From positions 2,906,744 through 2,970,743 of the forward strand of contig NZ_JOJP01000001.1 of NCBI RefSeq assembly GCF_000710775.1: DNA of 64,000 nt. Direction: 5' to 3'. The DNA is from Endozoicomonas elysicola (GTDB lineage: Bacteria; Pseudomonadota; Gammaproteobacteria; Pseudomonadales; Endozoicomonadaceae). A program made the translations under genes and the position numbers. Positions 37,766-46,477 of the stretch are shown piece by piece; position 1 is the first letter of the stretch, and the number at the start of each line of letters is the position of its first letter. The notes beneath the pieces are model-generated. The model worked only from the letters and a program-made list of their open reading frames with translations. It did not search any database and was not told where the DNA came from.

Positions 37766-38827
37766 CTACTTTTGAAGTTCAGCCTTGGGATCTATTGCAT
37801 AAGGCAGATCATGAACCTTCAACTGATGACTTTTTTCCGGTGTAAGATATACATCGTTGGCTTCAGCAGCATCAATCCGGATAACCGCCAGTAATTCAAT
37901 CTTATTGGATTCGATATTACTGGCGCTCTGTATGATTTCCCCGACAGGTTTACCATCACCGTTGTATAGGCGAGTATTGATATTGGGTGGTTCTACAGGG
38001 TTTTTGAGAGGGCTTTCAAGGCTCAGCCAATAGCACCGGCTTTTCTGTTGTCCCAGGTTTTGCATTCGGGTAACAATTTCCTGCCCGGTATAGCATCCCT
38101 TTCTGAAACTGACACCTCCCAGTGAGGGCTGGTTTAGATGTTGGGGTATGTATTTGTCGATGGTTTCCTCGCGAAGCTCTGGAATTACCGACTCAATACT
38201 CAGTAATTGCCAAAAATCTTCAGTTGCAGGTGTCAGTTCTTTTGTAAGTTCAGTCCACCACTGTGGAAGGTCGTTCTGGTGAAGCCATAGTTCATATCGA
38301 GCTCGAATACCGGGGACTTTTATAAGGTAGCCACTGCCGGGGACTTCGATCACTTCATTCTGTTTTGGCAGTGGTGAGTCAGGAAAAATCTTGGCTAAGA
38401 TCGTATCAATATTCTCACCAGACAGGCCAAGAACGACGTAATCTGGTTGGGGGGTAAGATCAACCTTAAAGAAAACAGCGTATTTTTTCAGCGTTTCTAT
38501 CGTGGTTTCAGTTAGCCCTGAATTCATAGCCAGCAGATAGCGCTTGCCATTATTCATAATCCTGAAATTTGTGTACATGCGTCCTTTAGGGGAGCACGCA
38601 ACCCCGGTGCTGTGATTAAGAGCGCCAAGCTGCATCATATGGGTGGAAATCTGTCCCTGTAAGAACTTTTGACGATCCGTTCCATCGACACTGATCAGGC
38701 TGAGGCTGGATATTACAGAGACTGTGTTGGTGCTGAGCTTTGGTGGTGTTTTGGAAAAGCCTTTCAACTGCTCTTCTTCATAAACAGCGCCCTGAGTTAT
38801 TAAGTAGGTCTTCCTGTCAGTGGCCAT
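37766..38827 (-). CDS. ygfZ: YgfZ-family folate-binding protein
   Basis: A 353-aa GcvT-like tetrahydrofolate-binding protein that helps maintain certain iron-sulfur enzymes and affects tRNA modification. The family signature KGCYTGQEIVTRM with its conserved cysteine is present at about residues 240-252. The N-terminus has DGTDRQKFLQGQIS, the usual folate-pocket segment. It diverges from sdhE-ygfX, the same grouping as in E. coli (ygfZ next to ygfY/ygfX). Confidence 0.93.
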   Translation of the reverse strand: MATDRKTYLITQGAVYEEEQLKGFSKTPPKLSTNTVSVISSLSLISVDGTDRQKFLQGQISTHMMQLGALNHSTGVACSPKGRMYTNFRIMNNGKRYLLAMNSGLTETTIETLKKYAVFFKVDLTPQPDYVVLGLSGENIDTILAKIFPDSPLPKQNEVIEVPGSGYLIKVPGIRARYELWLHQNDLPQWWTELTKELTPATEDFWQLLSIESVIPELREETIDKYIPQHLNQPSLGGVSFRKGCYTGQEIVTRMQNLGQQKSRCYWLSLESPLKNPVEPPNINTRLYNGDGKPVGEIIQSASNIESNKIELLAVIRIDAAEANDVYLTPEKSHQLKVHDLPYAIDPKAELQK

Positions 38828-38997
38828 CTGATTACCTTGTTATCTGGTTGCCGCAATTTGATAAGGCGGGACACTGATGCCGGCGAACAGGGCGTTAAAG
38901 CTAAGTTGCCGTGCTGTCATTGTGTTTGCCCTAATTGGGAAAATATTAAATAGGTGGTGGCATAATAGAGGATTATTGCGTCAAATTTAAAGGTATA

Positions 38998-39300
38998 ATG
39001 GCCAGCAAAATCCATAATTGGGGTTATTCTGAAATGCTGGGCGAAAATGAATTAAAATGCCTTCAGTGGCGAAGTCGTCGTGGGATGCTTGAACTGGATG
39101 TTCTTTTGGAGCCTTTTACCAGAGAAGCGTTGGCTGGCTTGAGTGATACTGATCAGCAAACTTATGTTCGCCTGTTGGAGTGTGAAGATCCGGATCTCTT
39201 CAGTTGGTTTATGAGCGGGGCAAGGCCTGAAGACCGGGCACTGAGTCGCATGATTGATATGGTATTAGAGCGTGGGCGTTACAAGGGCGAGTCTTTGTGA
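38998..39300 (+). CDS. sdhE: FAD assembly factor SdhE
   Basis: Small protein that promotes covalent flavin attachment to succinate dehydrogenase SdhA. The RGxxE-type motif appears in WRSRRGMLELD and a conserved ending PEDRALSRMID follows. 100 aa from this ATG (preceded by AAAGG); an internal ATG at 39034 would give 88 aa, closer to the E. coli length (88 aa), and is preceded by GGGG, so the start is uncertain. It overlaps the next gene, ygfX, by 29 nt. Confidence 0.93.
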   Translation: MASKIHNWGYSEMLGENELKCLQWRSRRGMLELDVLLEPFTREALAGLSDTDQQTYVRLLECEDPDLFSWFMSGARPEDRALSRMIDMVLERGRYKGESL

Positions 39301-39748
39301 GATTAACTTAAGGCGTTCTCGTTACTACCTTGTTTTAATTGCTGTCAGCCACTTTGCAGCCTTTTTAGCATTGTGGCTATCCACACTCTGGCTGATAGCC
39401 AAGTTTGCTCTGGCTGTTGTTCTGGTTTCTCATTGTTATCGATACTGCCTCCGATTCATTACTCACAGACATTGTTCGAGTATTCGCAGTATTCGATTAT
39501 TTGATGATCAATGGAGAGTCCTTCTTGATGGTAGGTGGTTTCGCGCATGGCCTGAAGGTGAGGTTGTCGTAACTTCCGCGTTGATCTGTTTTAAATTGAG
39601 AGTTGAGGATAAGCACCGTCCTTCATATCTAATCCTGTTTCCAGACAGTGCTGATCCTGTTGAATTGCATGCTTTTAGGCTAAGACTGATTCTTGAGTCT
39701 TCCACTCTGTTTGTTGGAGAGGCTCATAGCTTTCGGGAATCAGAATAG
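39272..39748 (+). CDS. ygfX: YgfX-family membrane protein (CptA-like)
   Basis: A 158-aa protein with two adjacent N-terminal membrane helices (about residues 18-55) and a small cytoplasmic C-terminal domain, the architecture of YgfX. It overlaps sdhE by 29 nt as in E. coli ygfY-ygfX. The start is an inferred GTG at 39272; no in-frame ATG is available nearby. In E. coli the pair was described as a toxin-antitoxin (CptA/CptB), but the SdhE function is now better supported for the partner. The 3' end overlaps the convergent nadB by 74 nt. Confidence 0.8.
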   Translation: MGVTRASLCEINLRRSRYYLVLIAVSHFAAFLALWLSTLWLIAKFALAVVLVSHCYRYCLRFITHRHCSSIRSIRLFDDQWRVLLDGRWFRAWPEGEVVVTSALICFKLRVEDKHRPSYLILFPDSADPVELHAFRLRLILESSTLFVGEAHSFRESE

Positions 39749-41351
39749 TGTCTTCCGGGTGCTCTACCGGATTAGGGTAGTCTAGCGTGTAATGCAAGCC
39801 GCGAGACTCTTTCCTTGACATGGCACACCGAATAATTAACTCGGATACCTGGGCAAGATTTCGAAGCTCAATGAGGTCATTACTGATTTTGAAGTTACTG
39901 TAAAACTCATTGATTTCGGATTGCAGCAGCTCAACACGATTCATGGCCCTTTGCAGGCGTTTTGTTGTCCGAACAATCCCAACATAATCCCACATAAAAC
40001 GACGCAGCTCATCCCAGTTGTGAGAGATGACGACATTTTCATCGGAATCAGTTACCTGGCTTTCATCCCAATCGGGTAGTGCAGGTGGTTCCGGGTATTG
40101 GTGAATAGTTTCGCTAATAATTTGAGCACAGCTTTTTGCTGATACAAAGCACTCAAGTAAAGAATTGCTGGCAAGTCTATTAGCACCATGCAGCCCAGTA
40201 AAGCTGCATTCTCCAACTGCAAAAAGTCCTTTTGAATCTGTTTGGCCATATTTATCAACAAAAATTCCCCCGCAAGTGTAGTGTGCCGCTGGAACGATTG
40301 GGATGGGATCCTTAGTGATATCTATATCGTAGCTCAGGCATCGCTCATAAATTGTCGGAAAGTGTGAGCGAATGAATTCGGCAGGTTTATGACTGATATC
40401 CAGGTAAAGGCAGTCGGACCCTAGTCGCTTCATCTCATGGTCAATTGCCCGGGCTACAATATCTCTGGGTGCCAGTTCTTCCCGATGGTCATACTCTTTC
40501 ATGAATCTGGAGCCATCTGGACGTTTTAGCTGGCCGCCCTCTCCCCTTACTGCTTCAGAAATGAGAAATGATTTGGCGTTGGGATGATAGAGACAGGTTG
40601 GATGGAACTGATTAAACTCCATATTAGCAACCCGGCAGCCCGCCCTCCATGCCATTGCAATAGCATCACCGGACGCGCCATCGGTGTTGCTGGTATAGAG
40701 GTAGGCTTTGCTGGCTCCACCAGAGGCAAGCACGGTACATCGGCTTCTGAATACCTTAATCTGGTCAGTCTTCAGGTCAAGGATGTAAGCGCCAACACAA
40801 CGATGCTCATTGTTATCAGTGATGCTATTAGAAAAGTTGCCCAGTTTGCAGGTGTTAATAAGGTCGATCGCCAGGTGATGGTCAAACAGGTTGATATTTG
40901 GTTTTGATTTTGCCTGCTCCAATAGCGTGTCTGAAATAGCTCTACCAGTGGCATCTGCAGCGTGAATTATGCGGCGGGCGCTGTGTCCGCCTTCCCTCGT
41001 AAGGTGGAAATCAAAAGGCCTGTCTACTGTATTATCCGGTGTGAATGGAACTCCCTGGTTGATCAGCCATTCTATGCTGTCCCTGCCATTCTCAACAATG
41101 TGCCGAACGGCATACTCATTACAGAGCCCTGCTCCTGCAATCAGTGTATCCTGAATGTGCTGATCGATATTGTCCCCAGTCTGATCCAGCACTGCAGCTA
41201 TACCACCTTGTGCCCAGTAGGTTGATCCGGCACTCAATGAGTCTTTGCTGAAAATAGCAATGCGGGCAGTACTGGGCAATTGAAGTGCGGTAGTAAGGCC
41301 GGCGGCCCCAGAGCCAATGATGATTACATCGTAATTAAAGGGCTGTTGCAT
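39675..41351 (-). CDS. nadB: L-aspartate oxidase
   Basis: FAD enzyme making iminoaspartate from aspartate, first step of NAD synthesis, able to use oxygen or fumarate as acceptor. N-terminal dinucleotide motif GSGAAGLTTAL; active-site segment EGGHSARRIIHAADATG; succinate dehydrogenase-like flavoprotein fold. At 558 aa it is longer than E. coli NadB (540) because of a C-terminal tail of about 20 residues, the part that overlaps the 3' end of ygfX. The start has GGGG 6 nt upstream. A perfect FNR-type box lies about 243 bp upstream, in the nadB-rpoE gap. Confidence 0.96.
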   Translation of the reverse strand: MQQPFNYDVIIIGSGAAGLTTALQLPSTARIAIFSKDSLSAGSTYWAQGGIAAVLDQTGDNIDQHIQDTLIAGAGLCNEYAVRHIVENGRDSIEWLINQGVPFTPDNTVDRPFDFHLTREGGHSARRIIHAADATGRAISDTLLEQAKSKPNINLFDHHLAIDLINTCKLGNFSNSITDNNEHRCVGAYILDLKTDQIKVFRSRCTVLASGGASKAYLYTSNTDGASGDAIAMAWRAGCRVANMEFNQFHPTCLYHPNAKSFLISEAVRGEGGQLKRPDGSRFMKEYDHREELAPRDIVARAIDHEMKRLGSDCLYLDISHKPAEFIRSHFPTIYERCLSYDIDITKDPIPIVPAAHYTCGGIFVDKYGQTDSKGLFAVGECSFTGLHGANRLASNSLLECFVSAKSCAQIISETIHQYPEPPALPDWDESQVTDSDENVVISHNWDELRRFMWDYVGIVRTTKRLQRAMNRVELLQSEINEFYSNFKISNDLIELRNLAQVSELIIRCAMSRKESRGLHYTLDYPNPVEHPEDTILIPESYEPLQQTEWKTQESVLA

Positions 41352-41593
41352 AGGAGTCCCCTGTCATCAGATCACTCTGACGTAATTTATCCTTCATATA
41401 ATCCATAAGAAAATGAATACAGTGTGGATTAATGTGCTAGCCTGTGGAACTGTAACTGTCCGGTACGAGACACTATAAGCTCTCTTCAGTGAGCAGCGTG
41501 GCCATCTGCAGCTGTAAGCAGGTTTTTATACAGTTGCTTATGTGTATGTCAGGCTAAAGTGGCTATTTTTCAGGTCGATGCTTAAGAGTGCGG

Positions 41594-41607
41594 TTGATCT
41601 AAATCAA
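41594..41607. promoter_or_regulatory. FNR/ANR-type binding site
   Basis: Exact match to the FNR consensus TTGAT-N4-ATCAA. It lies 243 bp from the nadB start and 331 bp from the rpoE start. A TAATAC hexamer lies so that the box would be centred about 71 nt upstream of the matching transcription start on the rpoE side, an allowed class I position. Which gene it serves is unknown. Confidence 0.6.
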
Positions 41608-41715
41608 CAAGCCTTGAACTTAAAGCAATTGACCTGTCTGTTTTGGTTAGCCCGGCCAATAATACAGTAGCGCGTAATGGTTCGGGCCATTATATAGAAT
41701 GTTTTGGCTGTACTA

Positions 41716-41733
41716 TAGCGCTATGCAGCGCTA
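41716..41733. repeat. Short perfect inverted repeat
   Basis: TAGCGCT-ATGC-AGCGCTA, 7-bp arms with a 4-nt loop, about 100 nt upstream of the sigma-E promoter. It could be the hairpin of a short transcript or an operator; nothing distinguishes these. Confidence 0.35.
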
Positions 41734-41828
41734 AAGATAACTGGACGGTTTTTCAATATAATTACAGAACTCAGAAAAACTGAGTGTGGTGGACAAATAC
41801 CTTTTATAGTAAAAAATTGAAAATATCA

Positions 41829-41857
41829 GGAACTTTTCTTCATTTTGATGGTCTATA
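41829..41857 (+). promoter_or_regulatory. Sigma-E (AlgU) autoregulatory promoter of rpoE
   Basis: GGAACTT (41829-41835), 16-nt spacer, TCTATA (41852-41857). This fits the RpoE/AlgU consensus GAACTT-N16-TCnnA. The element is about 82 nt upstream of the rpoE ATG, so the operon is probably autoregulated, as in E. coli and Pseudomonas. Confidence 0.8.
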
Positions 41858-41938
41858 TACTTGCGGTTGAGTTTAACCCTATATTGCACTATGGTGCCAT
41901 TTGCGGTGTTCCTGCCATGCGCGGGTGGAGATGCCTGA

Positions 41939-42526
41939 ATGGTTGATAGTCAGGACTCTGATCAGCAGCTGGTTGATCGTGTTAAACAGGGTGATAAAAA
42001 AGCTTATGATGTGCTGGTTATCAAGTATCAGCACCGTATTCTTGGACTGGTTGGGGGTTATGTCAGTGACTTTCAGGAAGTTCAGGATGTAACGCAAGAA
42101 GCTTTTATAAAAGCATATCGTGCGCTGGATAAGTTTCGCGGGGACAGCTCATTTTATACGTGGTTGTATCGTATCGCTGTCAACACGGCCAAGAATCACT
42201 TGGTATCGAAAGGCCGTAGGCTGCCGGAGTCTGATATTGATGTCCATGATGCAGATTTCCTGGAAACGGCAACGACACTGAGAGTCGTTGATACACCGGA
42301 ACGTAACCTGTACTGTGATGAGATTGAGCAGGTTATTCATGATGTTATCCAGCGTTTACCCGATGAGCTCCGAACTGCTGTAATGTTGAGAGAGTTTGAT
42401 GGGTTGAGTTATGAAGAAATAGCTGATGTTATGGATTGTCCGGTTGGAACTGTCCGTTCCAGAATTTTCAGGGCAAGAGAGGCTATCGATCGTGAAATCA
42501 GGCCGTTATTAGGGCAGGGTGGTTAA
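41939..42526 (+). CDS. rpoE: RNA polymerase sigma factor RpoE (AlgU/AlgT)
   Basis: A 195-aa extracytoplasmic-function sigma factor. Region 2 includes DVTQEAFIKAYRALDKFRGDSSF and TWLYRIAVN; region 4 is LPDELRTAVMLREF with the helix-turn-helix YEEIADVMDCPVGTVRSRIFRARE. A GGAG ribosome binding site lies 8 nt upstream of the ATG. It heads the envelope-stress operon rpoE-mucA-mucB-rseC-mucD and drives genes for outer-membrane and periplasmic homeostasis. Length and residues match AlgU of Pseudomonas (193 aa) closely. Confidence 0.97.
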   Translation: MVDSQDSDQQLVDRVKQGDKKAYDVLVIKYQHRILGLVGGYVSDFQEVQDVTQEAFIKAYRALDKFRGDSSFYTWLYRIAVNTAKNHLVSKGRRLPESDIDVHDADFLETATTLRVVDTPERNLYCDEIEQVIHDVIQRLPDELRTAVMLREFDGLSYEEIADVMDCPVGTVRSRIFRAREAIDREIRPLLGQGG

Positions 42527-42583
42527 CAGGTTTGACTAACGCATGGCAGCAGCCAGGTCTGCGTGGATATCAGGGGTTTGTCT

Positions 42584-43300
42584 ATGAGTGAAAAAGATCC
42601 TCAAATCAGTGCCAGAGAACGGCTGAAAGAGTCCCTGTCGGTTTCTCTGGACGGACATTCGAATGATCTTGAGTTACGCAGAGTGCTTGATGGTATTAGT
42701 AAAGATGACGAGCTTCGCTCGTTGGCGGGGCGTTACCAGCTTATTGGTGATGCGGTTCGTGGAGAGGTAAACCAGTTTTCGAACGTTGATATTTCCAAGG
42801 GTGTCATGGCTGCGATTGAGCAGGGTGATGTAGATACTACTCTCAATCAAAAGTTTTCTGATTCACCGCGCTCTTCTGTAAATGGCTCTAATGGTAATTC
42901 AAAATCGAGCAATGTTATTGAAGGGCTTTGGGTGTCACTGGGTAAGGTTGCCATGGCCGCTTCTGTTGCGGTAGCTATTGTTGTTGGAGTGCGAAACAGT
43001 AATCCTCCTGCTGATGTCCAGTTGATGGCAGTTAATGAACCTGTAACCTTGACTCAGCCGGTCCAGTTGGCACATGTAGGTCAGAATGATTATGGTGCAT
43101 CGGGTATTCGTGCAGGTTATAACTCAAAGCTTCATGACAGCATTACACCTGAGCAGCTTGCCTATGCGCAAAGTCTTGCTGACCGGGCTACCAGAGAGCG
43201 TTTTCACGCCTATGCCCTTCAGCATGCAGAGCTATCAGCCATGGGTAATGGGCAGAGCATTTTGTCATTTGCCAGATTGACGAGTTTTGACAGCCAATAA
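42584..43300 (+). CDS. mucA: Anti-sigma-E factor (RseA/MucA)
   Basis: Single-pass inner-membrane protein that holds sigma-E inactive; cleaved by DegS/AlgW and RseP under stress. The N-terminal cytoplasmic part has the RseA_N features SARERLKESLSVSLDG and ELRRVLDGI; one membrane helix at about residues 115-137 (KVAMAASVAVAIVVGV); a periplasmic C-terminal half. Start chosen at the ATG 42584 (238 aa) because AGGGG lies 8 nt upstream; a GTG at 42563 would add 7 residues. It lies 57 nt after rpoE and runs into rseB. Confidence 0.93.
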   Translation: MSEKDPQISARERLKESLSVSLDGHSNDLELRRVLDGISKDDELRSLAGRYQLIGDAVRGEVNQFSNVDISKGVMAAIEQGDVDTTLNQKFSDSPRSSVNGSNGNSKSSNVIEGLWVSLGKVAMAASVAVAIVVGVRNSNPPADVQLMAVNEPVTLTQPVQLAHVGQNDYGASGIRAGYNSKLHDSITPEQLAYAQSLADRATRERFHAYALQHAELSAMGNGQSILSFARLTSFDSQ

Positions 43301-43304
43301 GTTT

Positions 43305-44297
43305 ATGAAACAAACGCAATGGATTTCCGGCAAGTTGCTGGTGCTAGTTATTTTTATCAGCAGTTTTCTGAATGCTGATACAGTTCCAGATTCCAGCTAT
43401 CTTCTTGAAAAGATGGTGGATTCCTCCAAGAATCTCAGTTTTCAGGGTGAGTTCGTCTATCAGCAGGGAGCTCAACTGGAAACCCTCAGTATCATTCATC
43501 AAGCCGGTGATAATGATCATTCTGAAAAAGAACGGATTCTTTATCTTGATGGCGCTCCCAGAGAAGTGGTTCGTGATGGAAATGAATTGTTTTTTTCAAG
43601 CTATAACGAAGGGGTGACCCGGTTTCAGCATGGTTCTCTGATGCCTGTTATTAACAAGCTTCAAGGTGGGATATCTGAAAAGTATTATGACTTGAAAATT
43701 GTTGGTATCGATCGGGTGGCCGGGCGTGAGGCTGTTTTGTTGTTGGTCCTCCCCAAAGATCGCTTTCGCTATGGTTATCAGCTATGGCTTGATCGAGAAT
43801 CATCGTTATTGCTCAAATTGGTAATGGTTGACGATCAGGGGAAGATTATTGAACGCCTTCAATTTACTTCCTTAAATGTCGGATCGCTATCTGATGAGAC
43901 TAAAGATCTTCTTATACGAAAACCTTCTGTGGTAGATGAAACTATCACCGTTAAAAGTCAACCTGACAAACCCTCTGATCCACTGGAGTGGGAAACGGGT
44001 TGGTTGCCTGATGGCTTTCTTTTGGAAAATAGAAGCGTTCGCCCATCACCGGTGAGTCAGCACAACGTTGATGCATTGGTCTTCTCTGATGGTATTGCCA
44101 GCTTTTCAGTTTTTGTTGAACAGGATGATACCCGGGTTCTTAGTCAGGCTTCTGAAAAAATCGGAGCGCTTTCTGCGGTCTCCAAGATATATCGAGAAGG
44201 CAATCAATATTTTCATGTAACGGTTGTTGGTGATATTCCACTTGGGGCTGCTGAACGAGTAGCAGTATCCGTCCGCCCGTTGAAGATTAAACCTTGA
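43305..44297 (+). CDS. mucB: Periplasmic sigma-E regulator RseB/MucB
   Basis: Periplasmic lipoprotein-sensing protein that shields RseA from proteolysis. A signal peptide is visible (residues 1-24: KQTQWISG followed by a hydrophobic core ending ...FLNA). The MucB_RseB N-terminal LolA-like fold and C-terminal regulatory domain (from about residue 225) can be followed through FQGEFVYQQG and the DGIASFSVFVE segment. 330 aa (E. coli RseB 318). Start at ATG 43305, 4 nt after the mucA stop; an upstream TTG in frame is unlikely. No strong ribosome binding site, consistent with translational coupling. Confidence 0.92.
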   Translation: MKQTQWISGKLLVLVIFISSFLNADTVPDSSYLLEKMVDSSKNLSFQGEFVYQQGAQLETLSIIHQAGDNDHSEKERILYLDGAPREVVRDGNELFFSSYNEGVTRFQHGSLMPVINKLQGGISEKYYDLKIVGIDRVAGREAVLLLVLPKDRFRYGYQLWLDRESSLLLKLVMVDDQGKIIERLQFTSLNVGSLSDETKDLLIRKPSVVDETITVKSQPDKPSDPLEWETGWLPDGFLLENRSVRPSPVSQHNVDALVFSDGIASFSVFVEQDDTRVLSQASEKIGALSAVSKIYREGNQYFHVTVVGDIPLGAAERVAVSVRPLKIKP

Positions 44298-44383
44298 TGT
44301 AATGATCAGGTAAGTTTGCTGGACTTGATGGCTGTGGTTTCTTTTATTATTTCACTACCGATGTGTGTCAGGTTTCCAGGAAT

Positions 44384-44875
44384 ATGGTAGAAGAACAGGG
44401 GCGAGTTGTTACGGTTGAGAGTGAATATGTCTGGGTTGAAACGACCAGACGATCCAGTTGCTCTAGTTGTAATGCTCGACAAGGCTGTGGGCAGCATCTT
44501 TCTGAAAAATATAAATCTGATGCTTATTTTTCCTATATCAAAGCAAGCAGTCGCTGGGTATTAAAGGAAGGTGATCAAGTTGTTGTTGGCATTCCGGAAG
44601 GCTCGCTTCTGAAGGCTTCTTTTTTGATTTACCTTTTTCCCCTTATTCTCTTGATGGTTGGGCTCTGGCTGTCTTCACTGGCGGGTTTGAGTGATTTTTG
44701 GTTGGTGCTCACATCAGGGTTCAGTCTTTTGTGTGGCTTTTTTTTCGTGCGAATTGTAGGGGAAAAAAGGTCTGCTGATATATGTCGTGTCGAGGTCGTA
44801 AAGGTGCTGTCACCTGAAGGATTGTTTTTCTCTGATAGTGGAGTTGGCGAACAATTTGCTTTCAGGCATGACTGA
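44384..44875 (+). CDS. rseC: SoxR-reducing/sigma-E regulator RseC (MucC)
   Basis: A 163-aa inner-membrane protein. An N-terminal Cys cluster (CSSCNARQGCG) could bind an iron-sulfur centre, as in RseC/RsxC-type reducing systems, and two membrane helices follow (about residues 75-100 and 105-127). RseC modulates sigma-E activity. The ATG at 44384 has AGGAAT just upstream and is preferred to a GTG at 44363. It sits between mucB and the mucD gene; a 27-codon ORF with a strong ribosome binding site follows. Confidence 0.9.
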   Translation: MVEEQGRVVTVESEYVWVETTRRSSCSSCNARQGCGQHLSEKYKSDAYFSYIKASSRWVLKEGDQVVVGIPEGSLLKASFLIYLFPLILLMVGLWLSSLAGLSDFWLVLTSGFSLLCGFFFVRIVGEKRSADICRVEVVKVLSPEGLFFSDSGVGEQFAFRHD

Positions 44876-44913
44876 CAGTTTTTGTCGTCCTTTCTCATAA
44901 GAATTGGAGGGGT

Positions 44914-44997
44914 ATGTCCAGTCAGTATCAAAACTCTGTTGGCTGCCCATGTTACCTAAATGCAACTAATACTGCTGGAACATTAGGCCTGCAGTGA
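44914..44997 (+). CDS. Possible small ORF, 27 aa, in the sigma-E operon
   Basis: An ATG preceded by an excellent Shine-Dalgarno (TTGGAGGGGT) opens a 27-codon frame ending in TGA at 44997, in the 159-nt gap between rseC and mucD. The peptide (starts MSSQYQNSVG; contains CPC) has no recognised family. It could be a real micropeptide, a translational-coupling leader for mucD, or a decayed remnant. No conservation can be checked here. Confidence 0.3.
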   Translation: MSSQYQNSVGCPCYLNATNTAGTLGLQ

Positions 44998-45034
44998 GTA
45001 CTTTTAAGATTAGAGTTATGGGGAAATCATATTA

Positions 45035-46477
45035 ATGAGTAGAGTATTTTTTCTCTTCAAAAAGTCATTTTGTAATTTTGGATTGTCTGTCATTCTGCTT
45101 TGTGCATCATTGTCAAATGCTTCAGCTGATACTTCCGGATTACCCAATTTTACAGGTTTGTTTGAGCAGGCTTCTCCTGCTGTGGTGAATATTAGTACGT
45201 TAGCCAAGGCTAAAGCAAGGCAGCAGATTTATGGTCCTGGCGGAGAAGAACTTCCCGAAATATTTCGGCGTTATTTTGGTATCCCGCTGCCTGATGAGGG
45301 GGCTTCAGGCAATTCTCAACCCATGTCTCTTGGTTCTGGGTTTATTATTTCTTCAGACGGATATATTCTGACTAATAATCACGTTGTTGATGGTGCCGAT
45401 CAGATTATTGTCAGGCTTAGCGATAGAAGTGAGCGTCCTGCTGAACTGATTGGTGCTGATAAACGCTCAGATCTTGCTCTTTTGAAAATTGAAAGTGATC
45501 GTAGTTTGCCAGTTGTAAAGATTGGCGATTCCGAAGGTGTTAAGCCCGGGGAGTGGGTGGCTGCTATCGGATCTCCTTTCAACTTTGAGTACTCAATTAC
45601 TAAGGGTATTGTCAGTGCGCTAAATAGAAGTCTGCCAAGCGACTCTTATGTACCATTTATACAAACCGATGTTCCTATTAATCCGGGTAACTCAGGTGGG
45701 CCTCTCTTCAATATGGAAGGTGAGGTGATTGGAATTAATTCTCAAATTTTTACCCGCTCCGGTGGTTTTATGGGGCTCTCATTCGCCATTCCTGTTGATC
45801 ATGTTATGTGGGCGGTCGATCAGCTGAAAGACAAAGGGTATGTGACCCGGGGTTGGTTGGGTGTTGCTATTCAGGATGTGGATCGTGATCTTGCAGAGTC
45901 ATTTGGTTTGGAAAGACCGATGGGGGCCTTGGTTAGTCAGGTTGTTCCTGGTGGGCCTGCTGATAAAGCCAAACTGCATCCCGGTGATATCATAGTTCGG
46001 TTTAATAACAGAGCTATCAGTAACTCCGGGATACTGCCAATGTCGGTTGGTGTCATCAAACCTGGTGAAAAAGCAAAGCTTGAGTTTATCCGTAACGGTA
46101 AGCGTAAATTGGTAGACGTTGAAGTAGGGCAGTTACCTGATGAAAATAGTAGCGCCCCGGAAAAAAATGGAGATAAGCCAGTTTCTGACAAAAACCCGTT
46201 AGGTGTTAAGGTTGCTGAGCTGGATGAGAATTATCGAAGTAAGTTGCGTCTGGAGGAAGATGTACAGGGTCTGGTGGTGATTGGTGTTAACAGGGGGGCG
46301 GGGCGTTCCATCGGTTTAAGGCAGGGGGATGTGATCACTGACTTGAACAATCGTAGCGTTACCACAGTATCAGAGTTCAAAAAAGTCGTTGCCAAATTGC
46401 CCAAAAACCGCTCAATCTCAATGAGGGTTATTCGTGGTGGTAACCCTGGTTATATTACTTTCCGTTTACAGGAATAA
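45035..46477 (+). CDS. mucD: Periplasmic serine protease MucD (DegP/HtrA family)
   Basis: A 480-aa HtrA protease/chaperone. Signal peptide at residues 1-30 (ending ...NASA), trypsin-like domain with His116 (TNNHVV), Asp146 (RSDLALLK) and Ser220 (GNSGGPL), then two PDZ domains (about residues 285-375 and 395-475, with GWLGVAIQDV and GVKVAELDENY). Degrades misfolded periplasmic proteins; MucD is the sigma-E operon member that restrains alginate or stress output in Pseudomonas. Last gene of the operon: a terminator hairpin lies 187 nt after its stop. Confidence 0.96.
   Translation: MSRVFFLFKKSFCNFGLSVILLCASLSNASADTSGLPNFTGLFEQASPAVVNISTLAKAKARQQIYGPGGEELPEIFRRYFGIPLPDEGASGNSQPMSLGSGFIISSDGYILTNNHVVDGADQIIVRLSDRSERPAELIGADKRSDLALLKIESDRSLPVVKIGDSEGVKPGEWVAAIGSPFNFEYSITKGIVSALNRSLPSDSYVPFIQTDVPINPGNSGGPLFNMEGEVIGINSQIFTRSGGFMGLSFAIPVDHVMWAVDQLKDKGYVTRGWLGVAIQDVDRDLAESFGLERPMGALVSQVVPGGPADKAKLHPGDIIVRFNNRAISNSGILPMSVGVIKPGEKAKLEFIRNGKRKLVDVEVGQLPDENSSAPEKNGDKPVSDKNPLGVKVAELDENYRSKLRLEEDVQGLVVIGVNRGAGRSIGLRQGDVITDLNNRSVTTVSEFKKVVAKLPKNRSISMRVIRGGNPGYITFRLQE

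Larger units (their letters stand above)
41352..41938. other. Regulatory region between nadB and rpoE
   Basis: A 587-bp gap with divergent flanking genes. It holds a perfect FNR/ANR-type palindrome (41594-41607), a TAATAC element (41660-41665) that could serve as a rightward -10, two short inverted repeats (41675-41692 and 41716-41733) and a sigma-E promoter (41829-41857). No ORF or tRNA is visible. The size leaves room for a small RNA. Confidence 0.7.

Noticed and set aside
39272-39748. ygfX/sdhE as a toxin-antitoxin module
   Set aside because: The SdhE flavinylation role is better established; sequence alone does not support a toxin call.
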